Origin: Duganella sp. sic0402
GTDB taxonomy: Bacteria; Pseudomonadota; Gammaproteobacteria; Burkholderiales; Burkholderiaceae_D
DNA length: 64,000 nucleotides
Direction: 5' to 3'
Assembly (NCBI RefSeq): GCF_019219065.1
Contig: NZ_JAHUWK010000001.1
Span: 248,001 to 312,000, forward strand
A model generated the notes under the pieces. It was not told where the DNA came from. It saw nothing but the letters and a program-made list of their open reading frames with translations, and ran no database searches. The position numbers were made by a program, and so were the translations under genes. Positions 16,317 through 29,690 of this stretch are shown here, piece after piece. Position 1 is the first letter of the stretch; every line of letters starts with the position of its first letter.

Positions 16317-18464
16317 GTGTCTCCAACTCAATTCAAACTCATCCTGGCCGCGTTGGCGCTGGGCGGTGCGGCTGTCGGTGGTGGCGTCGCTTATTTGCTG
16401 GTGCAGCCATCGGCCCAACACGCGGACGAGGCCAAGGCGGTGGCACCACGTGGCACGCCGGTCAAATGGCATGCACGCGTGACCACCATGGCCGGCGATG
16501 GCTTGCCGGGCGCCAGCAACGGCAATCCCAAGCGCACGCGCTTTGCCGATCCGTTCGGCGTGGTGCTGGACCAGCAGGGCAATCTGTATGTGTCCGACGG
16601 CGGCGACAACAACATCATCCGCAAGATCGATATGAACGGCATCAGCAGCACGCTGGCTGGCGGCACCGAAGGCTATGCCGAGGGCGCCGGTACGGCTGCC
16701 GCGTTCAACACCCCATCCGGCATGGCGGTCGATGCCGCCGGCAATCTATATGTGGCCGACACCGGCAACAACGCCATCCGCAAAGTGACGCCGCAGGGTG
16801 TCGTGTCCACACTGGCTGGTGACGGCCTGGCTGGCGACAAGGATGGCAAGGGCGCCGCCGCCCAGTTCAATGGCCCGGTCGGCGTGGCGGTGGACGGGGC
16901 TGGCGTGGTCTACGTGGCCGATACCTATAACGACCGCATCCGCCGCATCGCGCCGGACGGCACGGTGACCACCATCGCTGGCGGCAAGCGCGCAGGCATG
17001 GCGGACGGCGCCGCCGCGCAGGCCTTGTTCGATACGCCATCCGGCATCGCGGTCAGCGCCGGCGGCGAACTGTTCGTCGCCGACACGGCCAATCACGCCA
17101 TCCGCAAGCTGGGCAAGGACGGCAACGTCAGCACCATTGCCGTCGCCAGGGACGACGACCGCGATTCGCTGCTGCGCTCGCCGGTTGGCATCGCGCTGAC
17201 TGGCGACGGTTTCATCTACATCGCCAGCACCTCGCATGGCCGCGTGGCGCAGATCACGCCGCAGGGCGAGGTCGGCGCGCTGCAGGATGTCGATCATCCG
17301 GCGCAAGCGGGCGTTGGCGCGGACGGCGGGGTGCGGCTGTATTCGCCGCGCTCCATCGCTGTGTACAAGGATGGTTCGCTGTTCGTCACCGACGCCGCCA
17401 CCTTCCGCCTGCACCATATCGCGCAGGTCGCCGCCGATGTTGAACCGGTGGCTGACGAGCCGCAACCCGGTCCACCGTCGCATAGCGCTACCATGCAGTG
17501 GCCGGTCAAGCCGCAGGACAAAGCGCATGAGGTAGTCGGCCTGATGGGCGAGGTGCGCGGTGATTTCAAAGGCGAAAGCCGCGATCACTTTCATTCAGGA
17601 CTGGATGTGCAGGCGCCGATGGGCGCGCCGGTCCTGACCATCGCTGCTGGCAAGATCAGCGATCCGCGCGCCAGCTGGGGCTATGGCGAATTGTCGGAAG
17701 GGCTGGCGCTGGGCGGCATGAACTACATCCACATGCGCGTGGGCCGCGACGCGCGCGACAAGCTGTTCAACGATCCGCGCTTCCTGCTGTCGCGCGGCGA
17801 GAAGGGCGCGGCCGAAGCGGTGCGGGTCAAGCGTGGCACCCGCTTTGTCACCGGCGAGACGCTGGGCACGGTCAACCGCATGGCCCATGTGCATCTGGAA
17901 TACAAGCCGAACGGCCCCGCGCTGAATCCGCTGAAACTGCCTTTCATCGATCTGGAAGATACCATTGCGCCGCTGATCCACAGCATCAGCGTGGTGGACG
18001 CCAGCGGCAAGCCGATCACCGAAAAACGCGATGGCCGGCTGTTCATTCCGCGCAGCCTGGGGCAGGTGCAGATCGTCGTTGACGCCAGTGACCAGATCAA
18101 CGGCAACCAGCAGCGGCGCCGTCTCGGTTTGTACAAATTGGGCTATCAGTTGCTGAACAAGGATGGTGAGATGATTCCGGGCATGGGCGAGCCGCTGATC
18201 ACGCAGCAATACGACCGTCTGCCGCGCAACCGCGACGCTGTCAAGCTGGCGTACGCGGCCAATAGCGGGATTACCGTGCATGGCGCCAGCGAGACGCGCT
18301 TTGCCTATGCGATCAACAACAAGCTGATCAACGGCAAGCTGACGCCGGGCGGGTGGAAGGTGGGAGAGTTGGGGCCGGGGCAGTACATCCTCCGCATCAC
18401 GGCGGAGGATTTTGCCGGCAATGCCGCCCATCGTGGCCGCGAACTGGCGATCACGATCGACTAG
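16317..18464 (+). CDS. NHL beta-propeller / M23-like metallopeptidase fusion protein, exported
   Basis: 715 residues starting at GTG, with a TTTAGG box upstream. After an N-terminal membrane segment (about 7-29), residues 55-375 hold five or six NHL repeats, such as PSGMAVDAAGNLYVADTGNNAIRKV. Residues 395-560 form an M23/LytM-like domain with both zinc motifs intact: H426-x3-D430 in FHSGLDV and H524-x-H526 in HVHLEY. The C-terminal 150 residues look like beta-sandwich domains. M23 enzymes cut peptidoglycan cross-links, while NHL propellers bind other macromolecules. The combination suggests an envelope enzyme or scaffold, but neither substrate nor activity can be stated. Its stop is 10 bases from the convergent precursor-peptide gene. 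Confidence 0.78.
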   Translation: MSPTQFKLILAALALGGAAVGGGVAYLLVQPSAQHADEAKAVAPRGTPVKWHARVTTMAGDGLPGASNGNPKRTRFADPFGVVLDQQGNLYVSDGGDNNIIRKIDMNGISSTLAGGTEGYAEGAGTAAAFNTPSGMAVDAAGNLYVADTGNNAIRKVTPQGVVSTLAGDGLAGDKDGKGAAAQFNGPVGVAVDGAGVVYVADTYNDRIRRIAPDGTVTTIAGGKRAGMADGAAAQALFDTPSGIAVSAGGELFVADTANHAIRKLGKDGNVSTIAVARDDDRDSLLRSPVGIALTGDGFIYIASTSHGRVAQITPQGEVGALQDVDHPAQAGVGADGGVRLYSPRSIAVYKDGSLFVTDAATFRLHHIAQVAADVEPVADEPQPGPPSHSATMQWPVKPQDKAHEVVGLMGEVRGDFKGESRDHFHSGLDVQAPMGAPVLTIAAGKISDPRASWGYGELSEGLALGGMNYIHMRVGRDARDKLFNDPRFLLSRGEKGAAEAVRVKRGTRFVTGETLGTVNRMAHVHLEYKPNGPALNPLKLPFIDLEDTIAPLIHSISVVDASGKPITEKRDGRLFIPRSLGQVQIVVDASDQINGNQQRRRLGLYKLGYQLLNKDGEMIPGMGEPLITQQYDRLPRNRDAVKLAYAANSGITVHGASETRFAYAINNKLINGKLTPGGWKVGELGPGQYILRITAEDFAGNAAHRGRELAITID

Positions 18465-18474
18465 CGGACAGCGA

Positions 18475-18732
18475 TCAGGCGGCTGCCATCACGCCAGACA
18501 GCAGGAACGGCACCATGGTGCCGGTGGTTTCCAGCTGCTTCAGCAGTTCGCTGCGGTCGGAGGCGATTTCCGCTTTCGATGGCAGGCTAGGTTCTTCTGG
18601 CACATCTTCCGGCGACAGGGTAATGCCCAGGCCGGCCAGCGCGCTGACTGGATCGTTCAGCAGCTGCGCGCGGAATTTGTCATCGCTTGCCAGTTTGTCG
18701 AGGATGGAGCTGAGTTCGTTGACAGTATGCAT
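18475..18732 (-). CDS. Putative RiPP precursor peptide with nitrile-hydratase-like leader
   Basis: 85 residues. Residues 14-37 (LASDDKFRAQLLNDPVSALAGLGI) follow the leader pattern of nitrile-hydratase-like (NHLP/Nif11-type) precursors. LPSKAEIASDRSELLKQL (50-67) resembles the conserved middle of the 'putative modified peptide' family I know as TIGR04509. The short tail, about 68-85 (ETTGTMVPFLLSGVMAAA), would be the core and offers only Thr and Ser as modifiable side chains; there is no cysteine anywhere. AAGGG precedes the ATG by 8 bases. It diverges from a SagB-type dehydrogenase gene, the partner expected for this family. Assignment as a peptide substrate is by motif and context; no product is known to me. 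Confidence 0.72.
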   Translation of the reverse strand: MHTVNELSSILDKLASDDKFRAQLLNDPVSALAGLGITLSPEDVPEEPSLPSKAEIASDRSELLKQLETTGTMVPFLLSGVMAAA

Positions 18733-18869
18733 GATTTAGCCCTTATAAAGAAGGAGTCAGGAGCGCGCACGGCCGTGACGCTCAGGTCCATGCTACGTCA
18801 AACTTTTCAAGTTGCCAAGACGTGCGCTAGACTCGTGTTTACTTACCGATTAGCCAAGAGGAAACCGCC
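18733..18869. promoter_or_regulatory. Divergent intergenic region of the RiPP cassette
   Basis: 137 bp separate the precursor (leftward) and dehydrogenase (rightward) start codons, so both promoters must lie here or in the neighbouring coding sequence. GAGG lies 8 bases before the dehydrogenase ATG and AAGGG 8 bases before the precursor ATG. No convincing -35/-10 pair or palindrome is visible. Confidence 0.4.
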
Positions 18870-20005
18870 ATGAAGCTACGCCGCTGCGCTGTCTTGTATA
18901 TCGAACCTCGCGAAGAACTCGCTATCGATTGGAAAGTTGTACTGGCCGGCGGCAGCGCTTTGGCTGCCACCACGCACTGGGTGGCGCTGGCGCCGCACCT
19001 GGACCTGGAATTGCGCATCGACGCTGACCAGCTTGCTGCGCTCGGCGCGCTGAGCCAGACGGTATGGGTCGAACGCACGGTGGCCGAACAGCGCTACGGC
19101 GAGCGCTGCGTTGCCGGTTTGCTGGAGCAGGGCCTGCTGATTGGCGACACACCACAGTACGCTGCGCAGCGCGAGCGCGACGATACGTTGCGCGCCACGC
19201 ACTGGCGGCCGCTTTCTGCGCTGGCGCACACTTATGGCCGCTGGCGCGGCGTCACCGGCGAAACCGGTATGGAGGCGCCGAGCTTCCAGGAATTGCTGGA
19301 GCGCTATGGCGAACCGCCGCCGCCGACGCTGGACATCGGCACGGGCGAGGCGCTCAAGCTGCCGCCCGCCGCCGCCGGCCGCATGGATGAGCAATTGCTG
19401 CAGCGCTACACCGGCCGCAATTTCGATTTGCAGGCCAGCGTGCCGCTCGAAGTGGCGGCGCGGCTGTTGCAGCGCACTTTCGCGGCGCAGGAAGTGCGCA
19501 AGGTCGGGCCGCATTCGTCGGTGCTGAAGAAGACCAGCCCGTCCGGCGGCGGTCTGCATCCGATCGAGGCGTTCGTCCTGGCGCAGCGGGTCGATGGCGT
19601 GGCGCCGGGGCTGTATCACTATCATCCGATCAGCCACGAACTGCGGCCGCTGCAGACGCTGGACAGCGAGGCTGCGGCAGCGCTGGCGCGTTACATGCTG
19701 GCCGATCAGCACTGGCTGTCGACGGCGCCGTTGCAGGTGGTGCTGGTGGCGCGCATGGAGCGCAGCTTCTGGAAGTATCGCAATCACCAGAAGGCGTATC
19801 GGGCGCTGGCGCTGGACGCCGGGCACTTGTCGCAGACGTTCTATCTGCTGGCCACCGAGGCTGGCTATCCGGCCTTCATCACGGCGGCCATCAATGATGC
19901 GGATATCGAGAAGACGCTGGGCCTCGATCATTTGCGCCATGCAGTGGTGGCGATGTGCGGCTGCGGCCCGGCTGCCCAGGGCGAGCGCACGATGGTGGAG
20001 CTGCG

Positions 20006-20030
<25 letters not shown>
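18870..20030 (+). CDS. SagB-type FMN dehydrogenase, putative peptide-maturation enzyme
   Basis: 386 residues. The N-terminal 110 or so form a separate domain with a winged-helix-like stretch (LSQTVWVERTVAEQRYGERCVAGLLEQGLL), possibly for leader recognition. Residues 178-370 are a nitroreductase-fold flavin domain: RYTGRNFD (FMN region), KTSPSGGGLHPIEAFVL (221-237), WKY (301-303, matching the catalytic Lys-Tyr of azoline oxidases such as McbC) and YRALALDAGHLSQTFY. The family oxidises thiazolines/oxazolines to azoles in modified peptides; this gene fits the 'putative peptide maturation dehydrogenase' branch (TIGR04511 by memory). No YcaO or cyclodehydratase is in the window. It is divergent from the NHLP-like precursor gene, and its 3' end overlaps the convergent kinase gene by 25 bases. 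Confidence 0.78.
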
Positions 20031-24937
<4,907 letters not shown>

Positions 24938-25094
24938 ACGTAATTGTTGGTCTATTGTCTAATCATTGCCGCACAGAGTAAATCCGTTGACAAAAAACAT
25001 TGATCTGAATGTATTTTTGGACGTAATTGGAAGGAACTTGAACGACAGCTCGAACAGTCTGTCGATTGCGAACGTGCCGTTTGAGCCGAACACG

Positions 25095-25115
25095 CCTGCG
25101 CCACGCCGGCGCAGG
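25095..25115. other. GC-rich hairpin 3' of the DUF4861 gene
   Basis: Perfect 8-bp arms CCTGCGCC and GGCGCAGG surround a 5-base loop, 24 bases after the DUF4861 stop codon. There is no T-run, so it is at most a Rho-dependent or 3'-stabilising stem. The rest of the 201-bp gap (24938-25138) is A+T-rich near the kinase start and shows no gene. Confidence 0.4.
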
Positions 25116-25138
25116 TCTTCATCATGCAATAAGCCAGG

Positions 25139-26341
25139 TCAGGGCGCGACGCTAGCTTTCAGCGGATGGGCTGCGCGGGCGGCGACGAGTTTAACCTTTT
25201 CCTGCCATTCGGCAGAGGTCTTGACGTGGCCTGCGCGGTCCCATGCGGCGCCGATGTAGTAGCGCAGCGGCTTGCCGGATTCAACTGGCGCGAGTATCAG
25301 CTCATTCAGCGGATCTTCGGTAATGCCGCTGGCGCCAGGCAGCACAATGGCGGTGCCGAAAGCGCCGTTGGTGTTTTGCGTTACCCATTGGGTCAGCATC
25401 ACACCATCGCGGCCGACGGCGATTTTCTCATCCTGCTTTTTGTCGGCCGGCTTTTTGTTCAGACCGACCGCCACAGTCAGCTGCTGCGGGCCGCTGAAGG
25501 TAAAGGTGCTGTCCATGGTGTCGAAGTCCTGGCCTGCATCGACCGTGAAGCGCTTGACCTCGCTGACCTTGGCGCCAGCCGCGTCCCAGCTGTCGTAAGT
25601 CAGCTCAAACACGCTGCGTATCGGACCGTTGGCCAGCACTTTCCACGAAGCGTAATTGCGGCCGACGTACAACTGCTTGCCATCCCACACACCAGTGCCG
25701 CCAGCGCCGCGCGATTTGCCGACGTTATACATATCCATGCCCTCACCTTCGTCGTGGTGATAATGGTCATGCCCCTTGTTATACCAGCGGTCAACCACTG
25801 GATACGCCACGCGCTTGAACCAGATATCCAGGCCGCTGGTGACCAGCACTTCCTTGCCGATACCCGCCGTGTCCGGCGCAGCCAGGGCCGGGCCGTAGGT
25901 GCGGTGCGCTACGTGATCGTTTTCCCAGCCGAAGTCATCCAGGCGTTCCGGCACATAGCGGGCAAAGGTTTTCGGCGCGAATGGCTGCGTGACAGTCTCG
26001 GTTTTCTCGACCGTGAAGGTGGCCTGCTTCTCGCCCTTGGCAAAACTGTGCTGGAAGAACAGTTCGCCATAGGCGATGCCGATGCCTTTCGGGTCCTTGG
26101 CCTGCGGTGCGATGTTGCTGACCTGGTAGGGCAGGACATTGCCCTTGCTGTCCTTGACCGCAATTTTCTGGATCAGTGCGCCTGGCAGAGCGCGGTTGAT
26201 TTCGCTCCATGGCACGGCGATGGTTTCCGATGGGCGGGCCTGGTCCAGATCGTTGGTAACGGTGATGCGCGCCAGCTCGGCCGCGCTCAGCGAACCGCTG
26301 GCCAGCATGGCGGCAGCGATGGGTAACAGGTAAGTACGCAT
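25139..26341 (-). CDS. DUF4861 family exported protein of a pectin/rhamnogalacturonan operon
   Basis: The ATG at 26341 is preceded by AGGAG and gives 400 residues with a signal peptide (MRTYLLPIAAAMLASGSLSA). The sequence matches DUF4861: VTNDLDQARPSETIAVPW, GELFFQHSFAKGEK, a His-rich loop YNKGHDHYHHDEGEGMDMYNVGKSRGAGG, and DFDTMDSTFTFSG. The protein family is recurrent in pectin utilisation loci next to GH105 genes, but I know of no established reaction. The HDHYHHDEGE stretch could bind metal. It starts 13 bases after the stop of the upstream GH105 gene, so the two are one operon. Confidence 0.8.
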   Translation of the reverse strand: MRTYLLPIAAAMLASGSLSAAELARITVTNDLDQARPSETIAVPWSEINRALPGALIQKIAVKDSKGNVLPYQVSNIAPQAKDPKGIGIAYGELFFQHSFAKGEKQATFTVEKTETVTQPFAPKTFARYVPERLDDFGWENDHVAHRTYGPALAAPDTAGIGKEVLVTSGLDIWFKRVAYPVVDRWYNKGHDHYHHDEGEGMDMYNVGKSRGAGGTGVWDGKQLYVGRNYASWKVLANGPIRSVFELTYDSWDAAGAKVSEVKRFTVDAGQDFDTMDSTFTFSGPQQLTVAVGLNKKPADKKQDEKIAVGRDGVMLTQWVTQNTNGAFGTAIVLPGASGITEDPLNELILAPVESGKPLRYYIGAAWDRAGHVKTSAEWQEKVKLVAARAAHPLKASVAP

Positions 26342-26354
26342 TCCGGTCATCTCC

Positions 26355-27755
26355 TTACTCGTGGCTGTAGTTGGTCGCACCCGAATCTTTCGGCACGTAG
26401 TGGTAAGTGCGCAGCTTGACCTGGATGTCGATCTTCGGATTGTTGAGCAGCTTGATCATCTCGGCGCCGGCCAGCAGCGTCGGGCCGTAGCCGTGCAGCG
26501 CATCGACGCTGGTCGGACGGTTGTAGTAATAAATCTGGTCGCTGGCGAAGGTGGTGCCGACGCAGGTACCTTCAACCTGGCCGCGTGCATTGATACGGGT
26601 GGTCAGGCCGACCCAGCCCGCTTGCGCGATCGAGCCGTAAGTAGCAGCGTTGATCCAGCCTTCGTTGATGGCGTGCGCGATCACGTAGGTGAACATGGCG
26701 CTGGCCGAGGTTTCCAGGTAGGAGTCGTTACGGTCCAGCATCTGGTGCCACAGGCCGGTGCCCGATTGCAGTTCGGCGATGCCGCGCAGGCTGGCACGCA
26801 GCTGGGCCAGCACTTTCGGATAGCCCGGATGGTCTTTCGGCAGCACATCCAGCAGGTCGCTCATGGTCAGCACCGCCCAGCCATTGGCGCGCGCCCAGTA
26901 GAAGCGCGGCGCATCCGGGTTGTTGGCGTTCCAGCCGTGGGTATAGACGCCCAGTTGCGCGTTGAACAGGTATTTCGACATCTGCAGCACGTTCTTGACC
27001 GCGTCGTCATAGTATTCGCGCTTGCCGGTCATGTGGCCCATTTCAGCCAGCGCCGGCACGCCCATATACATATCGTCGGCCCACAGCGATACTGTTTGCG
27101 GACGCTCGCGCGCCAGGGTGCCGTCTTTCAGGCGGAACTGTTTTTTGTAGACCCAGTTGCTGCAAGTCTCGATGAACTGGCTCATGTCGGGGCCGATTTT
27201 GGCGAACTTGGCGCGTATCATGGCGGCGCACATCGAGCCTGCGTCGTCCAGCGAGCGCGGTTCCAGCACGCGCGCAAAGCTGTTGCTGCGCTTCAGGCTG
27301 AACTGCTGTTCCTGCGCCTTGAAGTAGGGGAATTTGTCGGCGATGAACTGGAAGTGGCGCGCGGTCATCGCGGTGTATTTGCTGTCGCCAGTGACGGCAG
27401 CCGCTTTGATCAGGCCGGCGTGCACCACGCCCATTTCGTAGACCTGGAAATTCCATTCCGCGCTGCTCGGCTCGACCACGGCGTCGGCCACCGGCTTGCT
27501 GAAATCGGTGATCTGGATGCCGCTATCTTTGTGGATCACCTTGGTTGGCGTGGTGGCCTCCATGTAGCCACGGATGCGGTCCAGCGATGCGGTGATTTCG
27601 GCGACGGTCGGTTTTTTGTAGGGCACGGTGTAAGTGCCTTCGCCGGCGTCGTAGACGCTTTTATTGTCCGGGTTGCGGTATGGGCCTTCAGCGTGGGCTG
27701 GAAGGGCGAGCAGGGTGGCGGCAACTGCCGCAAGCAGGGCGGATGGGGAAGTCAC
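26355..27755 (-). CDS. GH105 family glycoside hydrolase, third paralogue, secreted
   Basis: 466 residues from a GTG start, with AGAGA upstream and a signal peptide (MTSPSALLAAVAATLLALPAHA). Barrel motifs are SLWADDMYMGVPAL (probable catalytic D227), YWARANGWAVLTMSDLLDVLP and SYLETSASAMFTYVIAHAINEGW. It aligns block by block with the GH105 at 2786-4207, including the late YGPTLLAGAEMI segment, so they are paralogues. The predicted role is removal of unsaturated galacturonyl residues from lyase products. It heads an operon with the DUF4861 gene and has operator-like repeats just upstream. Confidence 0.87.
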   Translation of the reverse strand: MTSPSALLAAVAATLLALPAHAEGPYRNPDNKSVYDAGEGTYTVPYKKPTVAEITASLDRIRGYMEATTPTKVIHKDSGIQITDFSKPVADAVVEPSSAEWNFQVYEMGVVHAGLIKAAAVTGDSKYTAMTARHFQFIADKFPYFKAQEQQFSLKRSNSFARVLEPRSLDDAGSMCAAMIRAKFAKIGPDMSQFIETCSNWVYKKQFRLKDGTLARERPQTVSLWADDMYMGVPALAEMGHMTGKREYYDDAVKNVLQMSKYLFNAQLGVYTHGWNANNPDAPRFYWARANGWAVLTMSDLLDVLPKDHPGYPKVLAQLRASLRGIAELQSGTGLWHQMLDRNDSYLETSASAMFTYVIAHAINEGWINAATYGSIAQAGWVGLTTRINARGQVEGTCVGTTFASDQIYYYNRPTSVDALHGYGPTLLAGAEMIKLLNNPKIDIQVKLRTYHYVPKDSGATNYSHE

Positions 27756-29080
27756 GGATTTTTGTCTCTTTGTTGTAAAACGTTTATTTGGTCAGGCCAT
27801 TCTAGATTGGTCCGGCCACTTTTGCAATCCGGACTGGCCACTTTTGTTGTGCTTGCCCAGACGGCGAGGGCCATCAGACTGAGTCCGCCACCGAGCAGGC
27901 AGACCCCATTCCAGCCCGCCTGCGCATAGACGCTGGTGGCGGCAATCGCGCCGCCGGCGCTGCCTGCGGCGTAGAACATCATATAGGCGCCGATCAGCCG
28001 GCTGTGCGCATTTTGCGCGCCGCGCAGGATCAGGCTTTGGTTGGTGACATGCAGCGCCTGCACACCCAGGTCCAGCGCCACGATGCCGAGAATGAGGGCG
28101 GCCAGCGATTGCGGCGCCAGTGCCAGCGGCAGCCAGGAGAACAGCATCAGCAGCAGTGCCGCGCCGCTGGCCTGCTGCGCGCGGCCCCGGTCCGCCCAGT
28201 GCCCGGCGCGGGCGGCGGCCAGCGCGCCAGCCAGGCCAACCAGGCCGAAAGCGCCGATGGCGGTGTGCGAATAGGCGTAGGGCGGGGCGCCGAGCAGGAA
28301 TACCAGCGTGTTCCAGAAAACGCCGAAGACAGCGAACATCAATAACGCAATCGCGCCGCGCACTTGCAGCACGCGGTTGTGGCGCAGCAGTGTGAGCATT
28401 GAGGCAAGCAGCGATGCATAAGTCGCCGCCGCCGATGCTTGCTCGCCCGCTTCCGATGCCGCCGACCGAGCCTGCGCCTGAGCGAGCGGACCCGATGCGG
28501 TGCCGGGGCCGGTGGCAGCGACAATATTCGGCAAGGCGCGCCACAGCAGCAGCATCAGTATCAGCATGAGCGCGGCGGAGGCGGCATAGACGCCGCGCCA
28601 TCCCGCCAGGTCGGCCACCCATCCCGCGAAGACACGCGCCAGCAGCAGGCCGGCCACGACGCCGCTCTGCGCCGCGCCGACCACGCGTCCACGTTCGTCC
28701 TCGGCGGCGGCGCTGGCCGCGTAGGCGATCAGGCCCTGCGTCATTGCCGTACCGAGCATGCCGACTGCCAGCATGCCCAGCAGCAGGGCGGTCGCGCTGC
28801 GGGCCAGGCATACCCCGGCCAGTGCGGCGACCAGCGCAGCCAGTTGCCCGAGCATCAAGCGGCGGCGGGGCAGCAGGTCGCCCAGCGGCACGAGCAACAA
28901 CAGCGCCAGCGCGCTACCGGCCTGGGCGGCAGTAATCACGCCGCCCACCGCGGCGTGGCTGATGCCGAAATCCGCCGCCAGCGCATCCAGCAAGGGCTGC
29001 GCGTAATACACATTGGCGACGCTAAGCCCACTGGCGCAGGCAAACAACAATACAAGGGAACGCTGCATGGTGATATCCAA
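27752..29080 (-). CDS. MFS transporter, drug/sugar-efflux type
   Basis: 442 residues with about 12 hydrophobic helices. It opens ACASGLSVANVYYAQPLLDALAADFG and has the motif-A loop GDLLPRRRLMLG, typical of MFS proteins related to the YnfM/arabinose-efflux group. It is divergent from an HxlR regulator, its likely repressor, across 58 bp with a long inverted repeat. The last 28 or so residues (from KVASPDCKSG) are hydrophilic and encoded by the operator cluster of the next operon. The stop overlaps the GH105 start (GTGA). The substrate is unknown; its position could suggest export or uptake of a pectin product, but the HxlR pairing equally fits a toxic compound. Confidence 0.85.
   Translation of the reverse strand: MDITMQRSLVLLFACASGLSVANVYYAQPLLDALAADFGISHAAVGGVITAAQAGSALALLLLVPLGDLLPRRRLMLGQLAALVAALAGVCLARSATALLLGMLAVGMLGTAMTQGLIAYAASAAAEDERGRVVGAAQSGVVAGLLLARVFAGWVADLAGWRGVYAASAALMLILMLLLWRALPNIVAATGPGTASGPLAQAQARSAASEAGEQASAAATYASLLASMLTLLRHNRVLQVRGAIALLMFAVFGVFWNTLVFLLGAPPYAYSHTAIGAFGLVGLAGALAAARAGHWADRGRAQQASGAALLLMLFSWLPLALAPQSLAALILGIVALDLGVQALHVTNQSLILRGAQNAHSRLIGAYMMFYAAGSAGGAIAATSVYAQAGWNGVCLLGGGLSLMALAVWASTTKVASPDCKSGRTNLEWPDQINVLQQRDKNP
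27789..27840. promoter_or_regulatory. Cluster of GntR-type operator-like palindromes upstream of the GH105-DUF4861 operon
   Basis: Two near-palindromes, TGGTCAGGCCA (27789-27799) and TGGTCCGGCCA (27808-27818), fit TGGYCNGRCCA. A weaker third copy (TCCGGACTGGCCA, 27828-27840) follows. This resembles operators of FCD-type GntR regulators, which often respond to uronates or their keto-acids. The cluster starts 34 bp before the GH105 start codon, yet lies inside the 3' coding end of the MFS gene. Confidence 0.5.
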
Positions 29081-29085
29081 TCTGG

Positions 29086-29136
29086 TTGCAAATTAAAACT
29101 GCTTGCAGCGTACCGTAAACCAGTTTTAAAATGCAA
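29086..29136. promoter_or_regulatory. Long inverted repeat in the MFS-HxlR intergenic region, probable HxlR operator
   Basis: 16-base arms (29086-29101 and 29121-29136) are complementary at 14 positions, with a perfect inner TTAAAACTG / CAGTTTTAA. The element fills the 58-bp divergent gap and would let a dimeric winged-helix regulator control both genes. Confidence 0.6.
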
Positions 29137-29138
29137 CC

Positions 29139-29591
29139 ATGGCCAAACGAAAATCCTTGCGTACTGACGACTGCCCGGTTGCGCGCGCAGTTGACCTGGT
29201 CGGCGACCGCTGGTCGATGCTCATCATCCGCGACGCGATGGATGGCATCAGCCGTTTCGGCGATTTCCAGCGCAATCTCGGCGTCGCCCGCAATATCCTG
29301 TCGGACCGCCTGAGCGCGCTGGTGGAAGACGGCTTGCTCGCCGTCCAGCCTGCCTCCGACGGCAGCGCCTATCAGGAATATGTGCTGACCTCCAGCGGAG
29401 AGAGCCTGTTTCCGGCGATTGTCGCCCTGCGCCAATGGGGCGAGCGGCACCTGTTCGCGCCCGGCGAGGCGCATTCCATCTTGGTCGAGAAAGGCACGGG
29501 CAAGCGCGTCAGCGCCATGCTTCCGCACGATCACGAAGGTAAGGTTTTAAAAGCCACGCACACTGTGGTGAAAAAGCTTGCCGCGAAGTGA
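29139..29591 (+). CDS. HxlR family transcriptional regulator
   Basis: 150 residues with the HxlR winged-helix signature: DDCPVARAVDLVGDRWSMLIIRD, FGDFQRNLGVARNILSDRLSALVEDGLL and YVLTSSGESLFPAIVALRQWGERH. The N-terminal cysteine is conserved in members that respond to electrophiles or disulfide stress. It diverges from the MFS transporter gene and most likely represses that gene and itself through the inverted repeat at 29086-29136. Confidence 0.93.
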   Translation: MAKRKSLRTDDCPVARAVDLVGDRWSMLIIRDAMDGISRFGDFQRNLGVARNILSDRLSALVEDGLLAVQPASDGSAYQEYVLTSSGESLFPAIVALRQWGERHLFAPGEAHSILVEKGTGKRVSAMLPHDHEGKVLKATHTVVKKLAAK

Positions 29592-29646
29592 AGAAAATCC
29601 ATCAATCTGTCGCCCTGATGAAGAACATGGGAGTACAATGATTTTG

Positions 29647-29658
29647 GAACGATCGTGC
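29647..29658. promoter_or_regulatory. Palindromic site upstream of the acyl-CoA dehydrogenase pair
   Basis: GAACGATCGTGC has the perfect 8-bp core ACGATCGT and lies 33 bp before the first dehydrogenase ATG. It resembles operators of TetR-type fatty-acid degradation regulators in betaproteobacteria, by recollection only. A second half-site (GATCGT) follows at about 29669. Confidence 0.35.
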
Positions 29659-29690
29659 TTTTCTGTGTGATCGTAAAACAAGGAGACAGC

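Noticed and set aside
25095-25115. Hairpin after DUF4861 as a Rho-independent terminator
   Set aside because: A good stem, but no T-run on either strand.
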